64,000 nt of DNA, taken from Stappia sp. ES.058 (GTDB taxonomy: Bacteria; Pseudomonadota; Alphaproteobacteria; Rhizobiales; Stappiaceae). The notes under the pieces are model-generated. The model made no database searches, was not told the DNA's origin, and saw only the letters and a program-made list of their open reading frames with translations. The DNA lies in contig NZ_LT629784.1 of assembly GCF_900105595.1 (NCBI RefSeq), forward strand, positions 2,542,001 through 2,606,000, in the 5' to 3' direction. Shown piece after piece: positions 9,071-19,085 of the stretch (positions within the stretch are counted from its first letter, which is position 1; each line of letters opens with the position of its first letter). A program made the position numbers and the translations under genes.

Positions 9071-11269
9071 ATGATTCCCAACGCCATCGCCATCACCCCG
9101 GAACTCATCGAGGCGCACGGCCTCAAGCCCGACGAATACGACCGCATTCTGGCGTTGATCGGCCGAACCCCGACGTTCACCGAACTGGGGATCTTTTCGG
9201 CGATGTGGAACGAGCATTGTTCCTACAAGTCGTCGAAGAAGTGGCTGAAGACCCTGCCGACGACGGGACCGAGGGTCATTCTCGGCCCGGGCGAGAACGC
9301 GGGCGTGGTCGACATCGGCGACGGCGAGGCCGTGGTCTTCAAGATGGAAAGCCACAACCACCCCTCCTACATCGAACCCTACCAGGGTGCTGCGACCGGC
9401 GTCGGCGGCATCCTGCGCGATGTCTTTACCATGGGCGCGCGCCCCATCGCCGCGATGAATGCCTTGCGCTTCGGTGAGCCGGATCATCCGCGCACCCGCC
9501 ATCTCGTGTCCGGCGTCGTCGCCGGCGTGGGCGGCTACGGCAACTCCTTCGGTGTTCCAACGGTTGGCGGCGAGGTCGAGTTCCATGCCAGCTACAACGG
9601 CAATTGCCTTGTGAACGCATTTGCCGCAGGGCTTTTGCGGACCGACGCCATCTTCCTGTCCAAGGCGGAAGGCGTCGGCTTGCCCGTCGTCTATCTCGGT
9701 GCCAAGACCGGCCGCGACGGCGTCGGCGGCGCCACGATGGCCTCGGCGGAGTTCGACGAGACCATCGAGGAAAAGCGCCCGACCGTTCAGGTGGGCGACC
9801 CCTTCACCGAGAAATGCCTGCTCGAAGCCTGCCTGGAGCTGATGAAGACCGGCGCGGTCGTCGCCATTCAGGATATGGGCGCGGCCGGCCTCACCTGTTC
9901 CGCCGTCGAGATGGGCGCCAAGGGCAACCTCGGCGTCACGCTGGAGCTCGACCGGGTGCCCGTGCGCGAGGAGCGCATGAGCGCCTACGAGATGATGCTG
10001 TCGGAAAGCCAGGAGCGCATGCTCATGGTGCTACGTCCCGAAAAGGAGGCCGAGGCCAAGGAGATCTTCCGCAAGTGGGGTCTCGACTTCGCGGTCGTCG
10101 GCGTGACCACGGACACGCTGCGCTTCATCGTCAATCATCAGGGCGAGACGGTCGCCGACCTGCCCATCAAGGACCTCGGCGACGAGGCGCCGGAATACGA
10201 CCGGCCGTGGTCGCCCGGCCCGAAACTGGAAACGATCCCGGCAGAACGCTTTGCCGAGCCCGACGACTATGCCGACGCGCTGCTGACGCTGATCGGCAAT
10301 GCCAATGGCGGGTCGCGCCGCTGGGTCTATGAGCAGTACGACACGCTGGTTCAGGGCAATACAGTCGCTTCGCCCGGCGGCGACGCCGGCATCGTGCGCG
10401 TCGGGTCGAACGGCAAGGCGCTCGCCTTCTCCGTCGACGTGACCCCGCGCTATGTCGAGGCCGACCCCTTCGAGGGCGGCAAGCAGGCGGTTGCGGAATG
10501 CTGGCGCAACCTGACGGCGGTCGGCGCCGATCCGCTTGCCTCCACCGACAATCTCAACTTCGGCAATCCGGAGCGCCCGGAAATCATGGGGCAGCTGGTC
10601 GAGGCGATCAAGGGCATCGGCGCGGCCTGCGAGGCGCTGGAAATGCCCATCGTCTCCGGCAATGTATCGCTTTACAACGAGACCAGCGGCGAAGCGATCC
10701 TGCCGACTCCCGCCATCGGCGGCGTCGGCCTTCTCGACGACGTCGATGCCCGCTCGAGCCTCGCCTTCGCCAATGACGGCGATATCATCGCCCTCGTTGG
10801 CGGGCACGGCACGCATCTGGGGCGCAGCGCCTATCAGCGCGACATTCTCGGCCGCGAGGAGGGCGCTCCGCCGCCAGTCGATCTGGCGGCCGAAAAGCGT
10901 CGCGGCGATCTCGTGCGCGACCTCATTCGTGCCGGTCGCGTGACCGCGGTGCACGATCTGTCCGACGGCGGACTGGCCGTGGCGCTTGCGGAAATGGCCA
11001 TGGCCGGCAATCGTGGCTGCACGATCACGGTGCCCGCGCCCGCTCATGCCGCCCTGTTTGGCGAGGATCAGGGTCGATACCTGCTGACGATCGCGCGCGA
11101 CAGGGCCGCGTCCGTGCTGGAAGATGCTATTGACGCTGGCCTGGAAGTCGCCGAAATCGGAACGGTCGGCGGTAAGAGTTTGACGGTGGAGGACATCCTC
11201 ACCATATCCGTTGCAAAGCTCGGCGAGAGCCACGAAACTTGGTTCCCGAAATACATGACCGGCGCGTAA
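9071..11269 (+). CDS. purL: Phosphoribosylformylglycinamidine synthase subunit PurL
   Basis: 732 residues, the usual size of the small bacterial PurL, which acts with PurS and PurQ to convert FGAR to FGAM in purine synthesis using ATP and glutamine-derived ammonia. Landmarks: [11 protein letters not shown] at 45-55, ESHNHPS at 93-99, [12 protein letters not shown], then the second half with [10 protein letters not shown] and [14 protein letters not shown] 9071 begins the conserved [11 protein letters not shown] and is preferred over much longer upstream extensions, which run antisense to the lipid kinase gene. bolA and grxD follow on the same strand, the common order in Rhizobiales. Confidence 0.97.
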   Translation: MIPNAIAITPELIEAHGLKPDEYDRILALIGRTPTFTELGIFSAMWNEHCSYKSSKKWLKTLPTTGPRVILGPGENAGVVDIGDGEAVVFKMESHNHPSYIEPYQGAATGVGGILRDVFTMGARPIAAMNALRFGEPDHPRTRHLVSGVVAGVGGYGNSFGVPTVGGEVEFHASYNGNCLVNAFAAGLLRTDAIFLSKAEGVGLPVVYLGAKTGRDGVGGATMASAEFDETIEEKRPTVQVGDPFTEKCLLEACLELMKTGAVVAIQDMGAAGLTCSAVEMGAKGNLGVTLELDRVPVREERMSAYEMMLSESQERMLMVLRPEKEAEAKEIFRKWGLDFAVVGVTTDTLRFIVNHQGETVADLPIKDLGDEAPEYDRPWSPGPKLETIPAERFAEPDDYADALLTLIGNANGGSRRWVYEQYDTLVQGNTVASPGGDAGIVRVGSNGKALAFSVDVTPRYVEADPFEGGKQAVAECWRNLTAVGADPLASTDNLNFGNPERPEIMGQLVEAIKGIGAACEALEMPIVSGNVSLYNETSGEAILPTPAIGGVGLLDDVDARSSLAFANDGDIIALVGGHGTHLGRSAYQRDILGREEGAPPPVDLAAEKRRGDLVRDLIRAGRVTAVHDLSDGGLAVALAEMAMAGNRGCTITVPAPAHAALFGEDQGRYLLTIARDRAASVLEDAIDAGLEVAEIGTVGGKSLTVEDILTISVAKLGESHETWFPKYMTGA

Positions 11270-11343
11270 CCGCGTCGCGCGGTTCGACGTTCGGGCGGGG
11301 TTGCATGTACACCGGCAGTCCCGTCTGTAGAAAGGACGAAAAC

Positions 11344-11577
11344 ATGGCAATGCAGGCGCGCGAAATCGAGGCGCTGATCAAGGAAGCCCTTCCGGACGCG
11401 AAAGTGGAAATCCGCGACCTCGCGGGGGACGGAGACCACTATGCGGCCGTTGTGGTGGCCGACGCATTTCGCGGCAAGACACGGGTGCAGCAGCACCAGA
11501 TGGTCTATCAGGCGCTGAAGGGCAACATGGGTGGCGAACTTCATGCGCTGGCACTGCAAACGAGCGCTCCGGACTGA
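11344..11577 (+). CDS. bolA: BolA family protein
   Basis: A 77-residue BolA-fold protein (AREIEALIKEALPDAKVEI, HYAAVVVADAF, RVQQHQMVYQAL) with the conserved loop histidines. BolA proteins form [2Fe-2S]-bridged complexes with monothiol glutaredoxins and take part in iron-sulfur assembly or iron sensing. Its partner grxD lies 60 bases downstream in the same direction, which supports this pairing. Start ATG 11344 follows AAAGGA at 11332-11337. Confidence 0.93.
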   Translation: MAMQAREIEALIKEALPDAKVEIRDLAGDGDHYAAVVVADAFRGKTRVQQHQMVYQALKGNMGGELHALALQTSAPD

Positions 11578-11637
11578 TTACCACGAAGCCGACCCCGGTC
11601 GCTGGACCTTGAACCCGGCAGAACGAAAGGACGCACT

Positions 11638-11970
11638 ATGAGCATTCAAGACTGGATCAAGAACGAGGTCGACACCAACGACGTTGTCGTCTTCATGAAG
11701 GGCACCCCGGCATTTCCGCAGTGCGGATTTTCCGGTCAGGTCGTTCAGATTCTCGATTATATCGGCGCGCCCTACAAGGGCATCAACGTGCTGGAAGACG
11801 ATGACCTGCGTCAGGGCATCAAGGAGTTTTCCGACTGGCCGACCATCCCCCAGCTCTATGTGAAGGGCGAGTTTGTCGGCGGCTGCGACATCATTCGCGA
11901 GATGTTCCAGAGCCAGGAGCTTCAGTCGCACATGACTGACAAGGGCATCTCGACGCGCCAGTCCGCGTAA
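11638..11970 (+). CDS. grxD: Monothiol glutaredoxin, Grx4 family
   Basis: 110 residues with the CGFS active site at 29-32 (FPQCGFSG) and the glutathione-binding segments WPTIPQLY and GGCDI. Grx4 proteins hold a [2Fe-2S] cluster with glutathione and deliver it to acceptors, alone or with BolA. A ribosome site GAAAGGA lies in front of ATG 11638. A strong terminator follows at 11995-12027, closing the purL-bolA-grxD block. Confidence 0.96.
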   Translation: MSIQDWIKNEVDTNDVVVFMKGTPAFPQCGFSGQVVQILDYIGAPYKGINVLEDDDLRQGIKEFSDWPTIPQLYVKGEFVGGCDIIREMFQSQELQSHMTDKGISTRQSA

Positions 11971-11994
11971 ATCAAAAGTTAATAAATGGTTAAT

Positions 11995-12027
11995 AAAAGG
12001 CGGATCCAAGTTGATCCGCCTTTTTTT
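11995..12027 (+). terminator. Rho-independent terminator after grxD
   Basis: AGGCGGATC (11998-12006) pairs perfectly with GATCCGCCT (12013-12021) around a six-base loop, followed by a T run to 12027. Confidence 0.95.
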
Positions 12028-12168
12028 GTCAAGATTTATAGACTAGGCAAATTTTGCCGAATCACCCTAAGCTGAACGTCAGATGAATGCGCGCTTCAGG
12101 TCTTGATCACTTGGATCGTGTCATGTCTGGGTCATCTTAGGGCTATTCGGCACCGGAAGGATCAGACC

Positions 12169-12447
12169 ATGCGTATCGCGAAACTTGCAGGCCTTGGCCT
12201 CGCTCTCAGTATGGGTTTCGGCCTCGCAACCTTCGCACAGGAAAGCGACAGCAATCTGCGCCGCATCGCCTGCGTCGACCTCATGGTGTTTGCTCCGGCA
12301 AACGGCATCAGCGATGCCGACACCTGCCGCGCTCATGGTGGGCTGGCCGCAGAAGGCGCGCATGCCGCCAATTCCGCCCTGGTCATTCTCGTGCGCAATC
12401 AGCCGGTCGGCTCTTCTTTCGGCCTGAGTGCCGGCAAGGGATCGTGA
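12169..12447 (+). CDS. Small secreted protein, unknown function
   Basis: A 92-residue protein with a signal peptide (KLAGLGLALSMGFGLATFA, cleavage before QESD) and a short mature part with two cysteines (RRIACVDLM and DADTCRAHGG), which could form a disulfide in the periplasm. ATG 12169 follows GGAAGGAT; an extension to 12103 adds nothing signal-like. It stands alone behind the grxD terminator and converges on the Hsp70-like gene. No family recognised. Confidence 0.65.
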   Translation: MRIAKLAGLGLALSMGFGLATFAQESDSNLRRIACVDLMVFAPANGISDADTCRAHGGLAAEGAHAANSALVILVRNQPVGSSFGLSAGKGS

Positions 12448-12520
12448 CCGGTCTTTCCTGACCGGCCACGGAGCGACGCCTGCTTCCCCGCGAGACGTTC
12501 GCCCCCTGCCCGGTTGATCC

Positions 12521-12550
12521 ACGGCCCGGACCCTCATGCCGGGCCGTTTC
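12521..12550 (+). terminator. Terminator-like hairpin between convergent genes
   Basis: ACGGCCCGG (12521-12529) and CCGGGCCGT (12539-12547) form a perfect 9-bp stem with a 9-base loop; only a short TTTC follows on the + strand. Its place between convergent genes suggests transcript termination or 3'-end protection. Confidence 0.55.
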
Positions 12551-12565
12551 TGCATGGCACAACGC

Positions 12566-13834
12566 TCACGTAGGCCCGTATTTGCGCGCGGCATCCAGTG
12601 CCAGCCCAGCGCCCACGCTCCCGAACACGTCGCCCTGCACGACACTTGCCTGCGGGAACAGGCCCGTCAGACGTCCGCGAACGTAAGGGATCGACGCCGA
12701 GCCTCCCGTGACGAACACCGAGGAAATCGCCTCCGCGCCCACACCCGCCTGCTTCAGGCATCCGGCGAGCGCGCCCTCGATTCCGGCGACCGACTGCCCG
12801 ATCGCCGCGACCAGATCCGTGCGCGCCACCTCCAGGTCCAGATCCGCGTCCGGTAGCGGAAAGTGCAAGCGAAAGCGTTCCTCGGCGGAGAGCGCGATTT
12901 TTGCGGCTTCCACTTCGCCGGCAAGCGCATGACCCTGGCGCTCCGAGATCACCGCCATCAGCCGGTCGACCAGTTCGGGGCGGGCGGCATCCTGCCGGAG
13001 ACCCTTCAGCTTCGTATCGGTCTGCTGTGCATAGAGGAAATTGATGCGGTGCCAGGTGGCCAGCTCGAAATAGGCCCAGTTCGGCAGGTCGCGCCGACCG
13101 TCGCGCGCAAGGGTCCGATAGCCCAGCTCCGGCATGACGGTCTTCAGGCTGAGCAGCCGGTCGAAATCGGTTCCGCCGATGTGAATGCCGGTACTGGCGA
13201 GAATATCGGCGCGCCGGTCGCTCGCCTCCCGGCGTTTCGGCGACACACGCACGATTGCGAAATCCGATGTGCCGCCCCCCAGATCGACGATCACCGCCAG
13301 TTCTTCCCGCTGCACGCGCCGCTCATAGTCGAGCGCGGCCGCAATCGGCTCGAACTGGAACGCGACCGCCGAGAAACCGGCTTTGCGCGCAATCGCCTCA
13401 AGCTCTCCTTGTGCCCGGCCGTCGGCCTCCTCGTCGCCGTCGACGAAGTGAACCGGGCGCCCGAGCACGACCGAATTGAAGCTCCGGCCGGCAGCGGCCT
13501 CCGCGCGCGCCTTCACCTGCTTGAGATAAAGCCCGATGATCTCGGAAAACGACCATCGACGGGCCTTGATCGTGGTCTTTTCCGCCATCGTGCTTGAGCC
13601 GAGCACGCTCTTGAGCGAGCGCATCAATCGGCCTTCGACGCCCTCGACATAGGCATCGACGGCGGCGCGACCGAAGCGGATCTGCTGATCCTCGAAGGAG
13701 AAGAACAGCGTGCTTGGCAGCACCACGCTGTCCCCTTCCAGGGCGAGGAGCCTCGCCGCACCGTCCTCGCCAAGGATCGCGGCGGTGGAGTTGGAGGTAC
13801 CGAAGTCGATGCCGCAAGGCACGTGTGTGGTCAT
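12566..13834 (-). CDS. Hsp70-family (YegD-like) ATPase
   Basis: 422 residues with the actin/Hsp70 ATPase signatures: phosphate-1 loop GIDFGTSNSTAAI at about 8-20, phosphate-2 loop VDLGGGTSDFAIV, and the adenosine loop VFVTGGSASIPYVRGRL. It is shorter than DnaK and lacks its peptide-binding and lid domains, like E. coli YegD. Start ATG 13834 puts the phosphate loop at the N-terminus as in relatives; an in-frame ATG 39 bases upstream is less likely. Role unknown, perhaps a specialised chaperone. It is followed, on the same strand upstream, by ttcA. Confidence 0.85.
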   Translation of the reverse strand: MTTHVPCGIDFGTSNSTAAILGEDGAARLLALEGDSVVLPSTLFFSFEDQQIRFGRAAVDAYVEGVEGRLMRSLKSVLGSSTMAEKTTIKARRWSFSEIIGLYLKQVKARAEAAAGRSFNSVVLGRPVHFVDGDEEADGRAQGELEAIARKAGFSAVAFQFEPIAAALDYERRVQREELAVIVDLGGGTSDFAIVRVSPKRREASDRRADILASTGIHIGGTDFDRLLSLKTVMPELGYRTLARDGRRDLPNWAYFELATWHRINFLYAQQTDTKLKGLRQDAARPELVDRLMAVISERQGHALAGEVEAAKIALSAEERFRLHFPLPDADLDLEVARTDLVAAIGQSVAGIEGALAGCLKQAGVGAEAISSVFVTGGSASIPYVRGRLTGLFPQASVVQGDVFGSVGAGLALDAARKYGPT

Positions 13835-13940
13835 GATGGGAGTTCCGTAAAGAATGCGGGCCGGATACGCCACACAGGAAAGACAAAGCCGGGAACGGTG
13901 CGCCGTCCCGGCTTGAAGACTGGCTTGAATGAGAAAACGT

Positions 13941-14882
13941 CTATTCGGCGGCGAACAGCCGTTCGGTCATGGCAAGGGCGGCCCCGCAGTCGCCGGTGTC
14001 CTCGCGCGCCTCCGCGCCTGCATCCGCCGAGGCCATCAGACCGGCGAAATCGAACAGCGCCGGATCATGCAGATGAGACGCCCGCACATTGGCGAACGCG
14101 CGCGCCATCACGGACAGACGACCCGGAGTCGCCCGTTCCCACTCCGCCATCATCGCCTTCACCTGTGCCCGCTGGAGGCCATCCTGGCTGCCGCACAGGT
14201 CGCAGGGGATGATGGGAAACGCCATCGCCTTCGCATAGCGGGCGATATCGTCTTCCGATGAGGCAATCAGCGGGCGCAGCACAAGAAGATCGCCGTCGTC
14301 GTTGAGGAGTTTTGGCGGCATGGAGGACAGCCGTCCGCCATGAAAGAGGTTCATGAAGAAGGTTTCCAGCGCGTCCTCGCGGTGGTGGCCGAGCACGATG
14401 GCCGCACAGCCCTCCTCGCGGGCGATGCGATAGAGATGCCCGCGCCTGAGCCGCGAACACAGCGAGCAATAGGTCTTTCCTTCCGGCACCTTGTCCACGA
14501 CGATGGAATAGGTGTCCTGACGCACGATCCGGTGGGAAATGTCGTGCTGTTCCAGGAACTCCGGCAGAATATGCGCGGGAAAGCCCGGCTGGCCCTGATC
14601 GAGGTTGCAGGCGAGAAGATCGACCGGCAACAGACCGCGCCATTTCAGATCGAGCAGCACCGCCAGCAGCGTGTAGCTGTCCTTGCCGCCCGACAGGCAG
14701 ACAAGCCAGCGCGGACGCTCCCGCGAGGCTTCCACCATGGCGGTGCGCGCGATGGTGTCGCGCACCTCGCGCAGCAGGCGTTTCCTGAGCTTCTTGAAGG
14801 CCACCGAGGACGGAATGTCGCGAAACAGGGGCGGACAGGCCGCCCCCTCGGGCGCGTCATCAGGCTGCGTGGGATCGCTCAT
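13941..14882 (-). CDS. ttcA: tRNA 2-thiocytidine(32) synthetase TtcA
   Basis: 313 residues with the PP-loop ATP pyrophosphatase motif SGGKDS at 64-69 and two CXXC pairs: CSLC at 139-142 and CDLC at 227-230, the latter followed by GSQ. TtcA binds an iron-sulfur cluster through these cysteines and thiolates cytidine 32 of certain tRNAs. Start ATG 14882 (MSDPTQPDD) is preferred to an extension of 56 residues that resembles no TtcA. It lies 106 bases upstream of the Hsp70-like gene on the same strand and is divergent from a small lipoprotein. Confidence 0.93.
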   Translation of the reverse strand: MSDPTQPDDAPEGAACPPLFRDIPSSVAFKKLRKRLLREVRDTIARTAMVEASRERPRWLVCLSGGKDSYTLLAVLLDLKWRGLLPVDLLACNLDQGQPGFPAHILPEFLEQHDISHRIVRQDTYSIVVDKVPEGKTYCSLCSRLRRGHLYRIAREEGCAAIVLGHHREDALETFFMNLFHGGRLSSMPPKLLNDDGDLLVLRPLIASSEDDIARYAKAMAFPIIPCDLCGSQDGLQRAQVKAMMAEWERATPGRLSVMARAFANVRASHLHDPALFDFAGLMASADAGAEAREDTGDCGAALAMTERLFAAE

Positions 14883-15040
14883 GGTGTCATCTGCCGGGGA
14901 TTGGATGCATCGGGGGCGGACAATGCCGAGATTTGCACCCGATGGCAACATCGGCGGCGGCCATTGCACGAACGAGCGCGATCCCTCAGGCTGTCCCGAA
15001 GCACCCTTGCGAACACCCCACTGCCCGGAAAGGCAATCCA

Positions 15041-15232
15041 TTGCCAGCACGCACGCGCGTCAACCTCCTGTCGGCCCTCGCTCTGACGCTCCTTGCCGGG
15101 GCCTGCTCCACCTCCGCCTCCATCGGCTCGGCCGTGATCACCTCCGACGGCCGGGGCGCGGCGGCGATCGACACGCAATCGCTGACCATCGGTACCCCGG
15201 ACACATCGGACGTTCCGCCGCCTAGCGACTGA
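15041..15232 (+). CDS. Small putative lipoprotein
   Basis: About 63 residues from TTG 15041, preceded by GGAAAGG nine bases upstream: a basic start (PARTRVN), a hydrophobic run, and a lipobox LAGAC followed by STSAS. The mature part is only ~40 residues and ends in a proline-rich tail. The frame is also open upstream to 14933 but that part is not signal-like. It is a plausible outer-membrane lipoprotein of unknown role; its size and non-ATG start keep confidence moderate. Confidence 0.5.
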   Translation: MPARTRVNLLSALALTLLAGACSTSASIGSAVITSDGRGAAAIDTQSLTIGTPDTSDVPPPSD

Positions 15233-15243
15233 GCAACGCGGGC

Positions 15244-16212
15244 TCAGCCCTCCGCGACGTAGCGCCAGGCGCCGTCCTTTGCCACCGCGCGGCCGACCCC
15301 GGGCCACGGAAGATGGTAGCCGACAAGCAGAAGGCCGTCCGTGGCGGCGCGGTCGAGCAGCGTCCGGCGGGTCTTGACGGCAAGCTCGGGGAGCTGGTCG
15401 GTCGTCGGCTGCCAGTCGGGCCTTTCGAAAGAAACCGACGGGTGGGTCAGCGCGTCCCCGGTGATGAGAAGTTGCTCGCCGCCATCCTCGATCAGGACGG
15501 ACATGTGCCCCGGCGTATGTCCCGGCGTTGAAATCATCGTGACGCCGGAAACCACCGCGTGATCGGCGCCGACCCGCTCGACCTTTTCCGCCACGGCGCC
15601 GAGATTGCGCTGCGCGCCGAGCGCGAAGGAATGCAGCTCTTCCGGATTGTCGGCAAGAAAGTCCGGGTTCATCCAGAAGTCCCACTCGGCCGCACCCATC
15701 AGGTATTTCGCATTGGGAAAGCGCTCGCTCTCGTCGAAATCGTCGATCACGCCCCAGACGTGGTCGGGATGGCCATGCGTGAGCACCACATGGGTGACGC
15801 TGTCGCGGTCGAGACCGGCCGCATCGAAACTGTCGGTCAAAAGGCCCGCGTCCTGAAAGAAATTCAGTCCGGCCCCCGTGTCGACCAGGACGAGGGCGTC
15901 TCCCTTGCGAATGAGCGCGACGTTCAGCGCGCTGGCGCGGATCTCCGCATCGTGACCATGGGACGTCAGGAACGCGCTGCGCTTCCCCTCGTCCACATTG
16001 GACGCCAGCGTCGATGCCGGCAGCAGCAAGCCGCCATCGGTCAGGATCGTGACCTCACTGTCGCCAAGCGTCAGCCTGTGGGCCGCCTCGGCCGCGCGTG
16101 CCGGCGTGCGCGATGCCAGTGCGCCCACACCGGCACCGACCGTCGCCAGGCCGCGCGCCACAAGGGGAGCCGCAAGCCCCCCGGCCAGAATGGATCGTCT
16201 CGATACGGACAT
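15244..16212 (-). CDS. MBL-fold metallo-hydrolase with Tat-like signal
   Basis: 322 residues. The N-terminus SVSRRSILAGGLAAPLVARG resembles a twin-arginine signal, so the enzyme is probably exported folded. The metallo-beta-lactamase metal site is present: HGHPDH at 146-151, STPGHTPGH further on, the aspartate in LITGDAL, and a last histidine in VGYHLPWPG. The family includes lactonases, sulfatases and thioesterases. Close relatives are annotated only as MBL-fold hydrolases, so the substrate is unknown. It converges with the small lipoprotein gene. Confidence 0.85.
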   Translation of the reverse strand: MSVSRRSILAGGLAAPLVARGLATVGAGVGALASRTPARAAEAAHRLTLGDSEVTILTDGGLLLPASTLASNVDEGKRSAFLTSHGHDAEIRASALNVALIRKGDALVLVDTGAGLNFFQDAGLLTDSFDAAGLDRDSVTHVVLTHGHPDHVWGVIDDFDESERFPNAKYLMGAAEWDFWMNPDFLADNPEELHSFALGAQRNLGAVAEKVERVGADHAVVSGVTMISTPGHTPGHMSVLIEDGGEQLLITGDALTHPSVSFERPDWQPTTDQLPELAVKTRRTLLDRAATDGLLLVGYHLPWPGVGRAVAKDGAWRYVAEG

Positions 16213-16331
16213 GTCGTCTCCTCCGGTTTTTCCGCATCATATTCGATTGAGCGAATATGAAAACCCTCCCGTCGCAAGACGGGTGCGCGACAGCGCGCCG
16301 GCAGGCGGGCACGAGCGGCTTTGCGGATACG

Positions 16332-16359
16332 AAAAAGGGCGCACCTCGCGGCGCGCCCC
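16332..16359 (-). terminator. Rho-independent terminator after rpsD
   Basis: Read on the minus strand, GGGCGC pairs with GCGCCC around a ten-base loop and is followed by five T. It lies about 30 bases past the rpsD stop. Confidence 0.8.
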
Positions 16360-16390
16360 ATTCAAAGCCTGGCGGACAGAAATTCAAAAA

Positions 16391-17008
16391 TCAGCGCGAA
16401 TAGAACTCGACGATGAGGTTCGGTTCCATCTGCACGGGATAGGGAACGTCTGCAAGCGTCGGGACCCGGTTGAAGGTCGCCGTCATCTTGCTGTGGTCGG
16501 CGATGACGTAGTCCGGCACGTCACGCTCGGCAAGCTGCGTGGCTTCGAGCACGGCGGTGAGCTGACGCGACTTCTCACGCACCTCGATCACATCGCCCGG
16601 CTTGCAACGGTAGCTGGTGATGTTGACGCGGCGTCCGTTGACCTTGACATGACCGTGGTTCACGAACTGGCGGGCGGCAAAGACCGTCGGCACGAACTTC
16701 GCGCGATACACGACCGCATCGAGACGACGCTCCAGAAGACCGATCAGGTTCTCCGAGGTATCGCCCTTGAGGCGGGAGGCCTCGACGTAAATCTTGTGGA
16801 ACTGCTTCTCGGAAATGTTTCCGTAATAGCCCTTCAGCTTCTGCTTGGCGCGCAGCTGGACACCGAAGTCCGACAGCTTGCCCTTGCGGCGCTGGCCGTG
16901 CTGACCCGGGCCGTACTCACGGCGGTTCGCCGGGGACTTGGGACGGCCCCAGATGTTTTCGCCCATCCGGCGATCGAGTTTGTGCTTTACGCTATGGCGC
17001 TTCGACAT
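16391..17008 (-). CDS. rpsD: 30S ribosomal protein S4
   Basis: 205 residues, full-length S4. It begins [20 protein letters not shown], a zinc-free N-terminus without the CXXC cysteines, and contains the S4 RNA-binding domain around [20 protein letters not shown] and the [12 protein letters not shown] strand. S4 nucleates assembly of the 30S body on 16S rRNA. It is monocistronic here, with a terminator behind and a 256-base region in front that contains a further hairpin. Confidence 0.98.
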   Translation of the reverse strand: MSKRHSVKHKLDRRMGENIWGRPKSPANRREYGPGQHGQRRKGKLSDFGVQLRAKQKLKGYYGNISEKQFHKIYVEASRLKGDTSENLIGLLERRLDAVVYRAKFVPTVFAARQFVNHGHVKVNGRRVNITSYRCKPGDVIEVREKSRQLTAVLEATQLAERDVPDYVIADHSKMTATFNRVPTLADVPYPVQMEPNLIVEFYSR

Positions 17009-17153
17009 TCGCGGTTCCTTCGCATTGGTCTGTCTTTCAAGGAAACACGCCCTCCTCTCCTCGTCATCCTCATGAACTCACGGGGACATCGAGACGACAG
17101 GACCCCGGGCCAAACAGCGCCGGCACGGGCATCCACGGGTGCGTGAAAAACAA

Positions 17154-17174
17154 GGCGGGCCACACGGACCCGCC
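17154..17174 (-). terminator. Hairpin with T-rich tail between murI and rpsD
   Basis: On the minus strand GGCGGG pairs with CCCGCC over a nine-base loop, followed by TTGTTTTT. It lies about 90 bases beyond the murI stop and fits a murI terminator. A TTGACA (17209-17214) with TAGGGA 17 bases further (17186-17191) precedes it on the same strand, so an attenuator in an rpsD leader is the alternative. Confidence 0.55.
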
Positions 17175-17264
17175 AAGTCGCAGGATCCCTAACCGACCGT
17201 CGCGCGCTTGTCAAACGGAAGTCGCACGACAAATCGCACAAATCCGCCATTTGAAGCGGATCCG

Positions 17265-18068
17265 TCAGCCCGGGTGCGCCAGCAGCGCCAGAAGACGGGA
17301 CATATCCGTTCCCGTGGTGGCGATCACCCGGTCGGCCCCGGCCGGCAGCGCGGCACCGGCCTGCGGGAACATGGCCGCCTCGCCCAGTACATTGGCAAGG
17401 CGGCGCGCAATGGCTGGCGCCGGGTCGAGCCAGTCTACCTCCCAAGGCGCCACCTTCATCAATTGCGGCAGGAGAAGCGGATAATGCGTGCAGGCGAGCA
17501 CGACGACATCCGTCCTGGCGCCGTTCTTCTCGACGAAACAGGGGGCGATCTCTTCGGCCAGCACGGATAGGTCAACCTCCCGCCCGGCAACAAGATCCTC
17601 GGCGAGGCCGGCAAGCCGGCGCGCTCCGACAAGCGTGATCGCGGTGTCGGGTGCGAAGCGGCGGATGAGGTCGAACGTGTAGTCACGGATGACGGTGGCC
17701 GGGGTCGCGAGAACCGTGACCAGCCCGCTCCGCGAACGCTCGGCGGCCGGCTTGATGGCCGGCACCGTTCCCACAACCGGAATGGAAACCCGCGCGCGCA
17801 AGGGCGCCAGCACGAGGGTGGAGGCTGTGTTGCAGGCAATGACGACGGCGCAGGGGCGCAGCTCGTCGACAAGCCGTGCCAGAAGCTCCACGCAATGGGC
17901 GGTCAGTGCCTCCTCGGGCCAGTCGCCATAGGGAAAACCGGCATCGTCGGCGACGAAACAAACCGGAAGCCATGGCAGAAGACACCGGATCTGGCGGGCG
18001 ACGCTCATGCCGCCGGCCCCGCTGTCGAAGACGAGAACCGGAGGAGCGGGCGGCACCGACGCGCTCAT
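17265..18068 (-). CDS. murI: Glutamate racemase
   Basis: 267 residues. The two catalytic cysteines are visible in VIACNTAS and VLACTHYPLL, and the substrate loop appears as FDSGAGGMSV (most relatives have DSGVGG). MurI makes D-glutamate for peptidoglycan. ATG 18068 overlaps the stop of the upstream methyltransferase gene by one base (TGATG), so the two are translationally coupled; a GTG one codon earlier is possible. Confidence 0.95.
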   Translation of the reverse strand: MSASVPPAPPVLVFDSGAGGMSVARQIRCLLPWLPVCFVADDAGFPYGDWPEEALTAHCVELLARLVDELRPCAVVIACNTASTLVLAPLRARVSIPVVGTVPAIKPAAERSRSGLVTVLATPATVIRDYTFDLIRRFAPDTAITLVGARRLAGLAEDLVAGREVDLSVLAEEIAPCFVEKNGARTDVVVLACTHYPLLLPQLMKVAPWEVDWLDPAPAIARRLANVLGEAAMFPQAGAALPAGADRVIATTGTDMSRLLALLAHPG

Positions 18069-18886
18069 CACTCGCTTTCGGCGGAAAGGCCGTCGCTGTT
18101 GTCCTCGCGCGGGCGGGTCGGCCGCCGCTCAAGCGCGGCGATCACGCCGCGAAGCGTTTTCACTTCCTGATCCGTTAACGTTGCCTTCTGAAGGATGTTT
18201 CGGAGATTGAGAACCATGGAGGGCCGCTTTTCCGGCGGGCGAAAGAACGTCACGCCATCAAGCGCGCTCTCCAGATGTTCAAACAGCCGCACGAGATCCT
18301 CCTTGCGCGCGGGCGGGTTCGCCACCTCGTCGAGACGGAAGGGAAGCGCCCCGCGGTTTGCCTTGACCCGCCATTCATAGGCGCACACGAGCACCGCCTG
18401 CGCGATGTTCAGCGACGCGAAATCCGGATCGACGGGCAGCGTGACGATCTCGTCGGCGAGCGCCACCTCGTCGTTGTTCAGCCCCCAGCGCTCGCGACCG
18501 AACAGGTATCCGACGCTCGCGCCCTGCGCGGCGAGCCGCGTTGCCGCCTCCGCCGCCTCGTCGGGTCCGCGCACGGGTTTCGGCACCTCGCGCGAGCGCG
18601 CCGTCGTCGCATAGACGAAACTCAGGTCGGCAATGGCCGCCTCGACGCTGGAAAACACCTGCACGCCGTCGATGACATGATCCGCCCGGCTGGCCGCCGC
18701 CCGCGCCCGCTCGCTCGGCCAGCCGTCGCGCGGGTTGACGATCCGCAGATCCGCAAGACCGAAATTCGCCATGGCGCGCGCGGCCGTGCCGATGTTTTCG
18801 CCCAGCTGCGGCTCGCACAGGATCACGCAGGGCGGCGTCAGGTCGACGGAAAGGGCCGACGGATCGATGGATGCGTTTCGTGTCAT
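18068..18886 (-). CDS. trmJ: TrmJ-type SPOUT tRNA/rRNA methyltransferase
   Basis: 272 residues of the TrmH group-1 family. The SPOUT knot motifs are PQLGENIGTAARAMANFG near the start, LFGRERWGLNNDEV in the middle, and LPVDPDFASLNIAQAV, which bind S-adenosylmethionine. TrmJ 2'-O-methylates position 32 of tRNA; the C-terminal helices (LRNILQKATLTDQEVKTLRG) fit this subfamily. Start ATG 18886 (MTRNASIDP) is chosen over a 40-residue extension without family similarity. murI follows with a one-base overlap. Confidence 0.88.
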   Translation of the reverse strand: MTRNASIDPSALSVDLTPPCVILCEPQLGENIGTAARAMANFGLADLRIVNPRDGWPSERARAAASRADHVIDGVQVFSSVEAAIADLSFVYATTARSREVPKPVRGPDEAAEAATRLAAQGASVGYLFGRERWGLNNDEVALADEIVTLPVDPDFASLNIAQAVLVCAYEWRVKANRGALPFRLDEVANPPARKEDLVRLFEHLESALDGVTFFRPPEKRPSMVLNLRNILQKATLTDQEVKTLRGVIAALERRPTRPREDNSDGLSAESE

Positions 18887-19004
18887 GGCGCGCAAATAGC
18901 CCATCGCGGGGGACTTTTCCAGTGTCCACGCACAGCCCGCCCGCGCCGCCGATCGCGCATCGCGAAAAACGCGAAGCGGCGTTATAGTGGCACGCGCTGC
19001 AAAC

Positions 19005-19063
19005 ACACATCTTTACGCAAATACAAGAAATTCCGGCATGAGCGAGCCGCATACGCAAACCAA
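19005..19063 (+). repeat. Left copy of a ~59-bp direct repeat (hdeD 5' end)
   Basis: The stretch from about 19005 to 19063 matches about 19747-19805 at roughly 50 of 59 positions. It includes ACGCA(A/G)ATACAAG(A/G)AATTCCGG before an ATG and the first codons of hdeD (MSEPHTQT here, MSAPQTQT in the right copy). The left copy runs out of frame-like sequence after about 20 codons, so it is a remnant hdeD start. Confidence 0.75.
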
Positions 19064-19085
19064 ACGAAATAAACGCCGACAGACC

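Noticed and set aside
11979..11993. TTAA-N7-TTAA near the grxD stop as a CtrA site
   Set aside because: It lies in the 3' untranslated part before the grxD terminator, lacks the final C of the consensus, and the next gene starts over 170 bases away.
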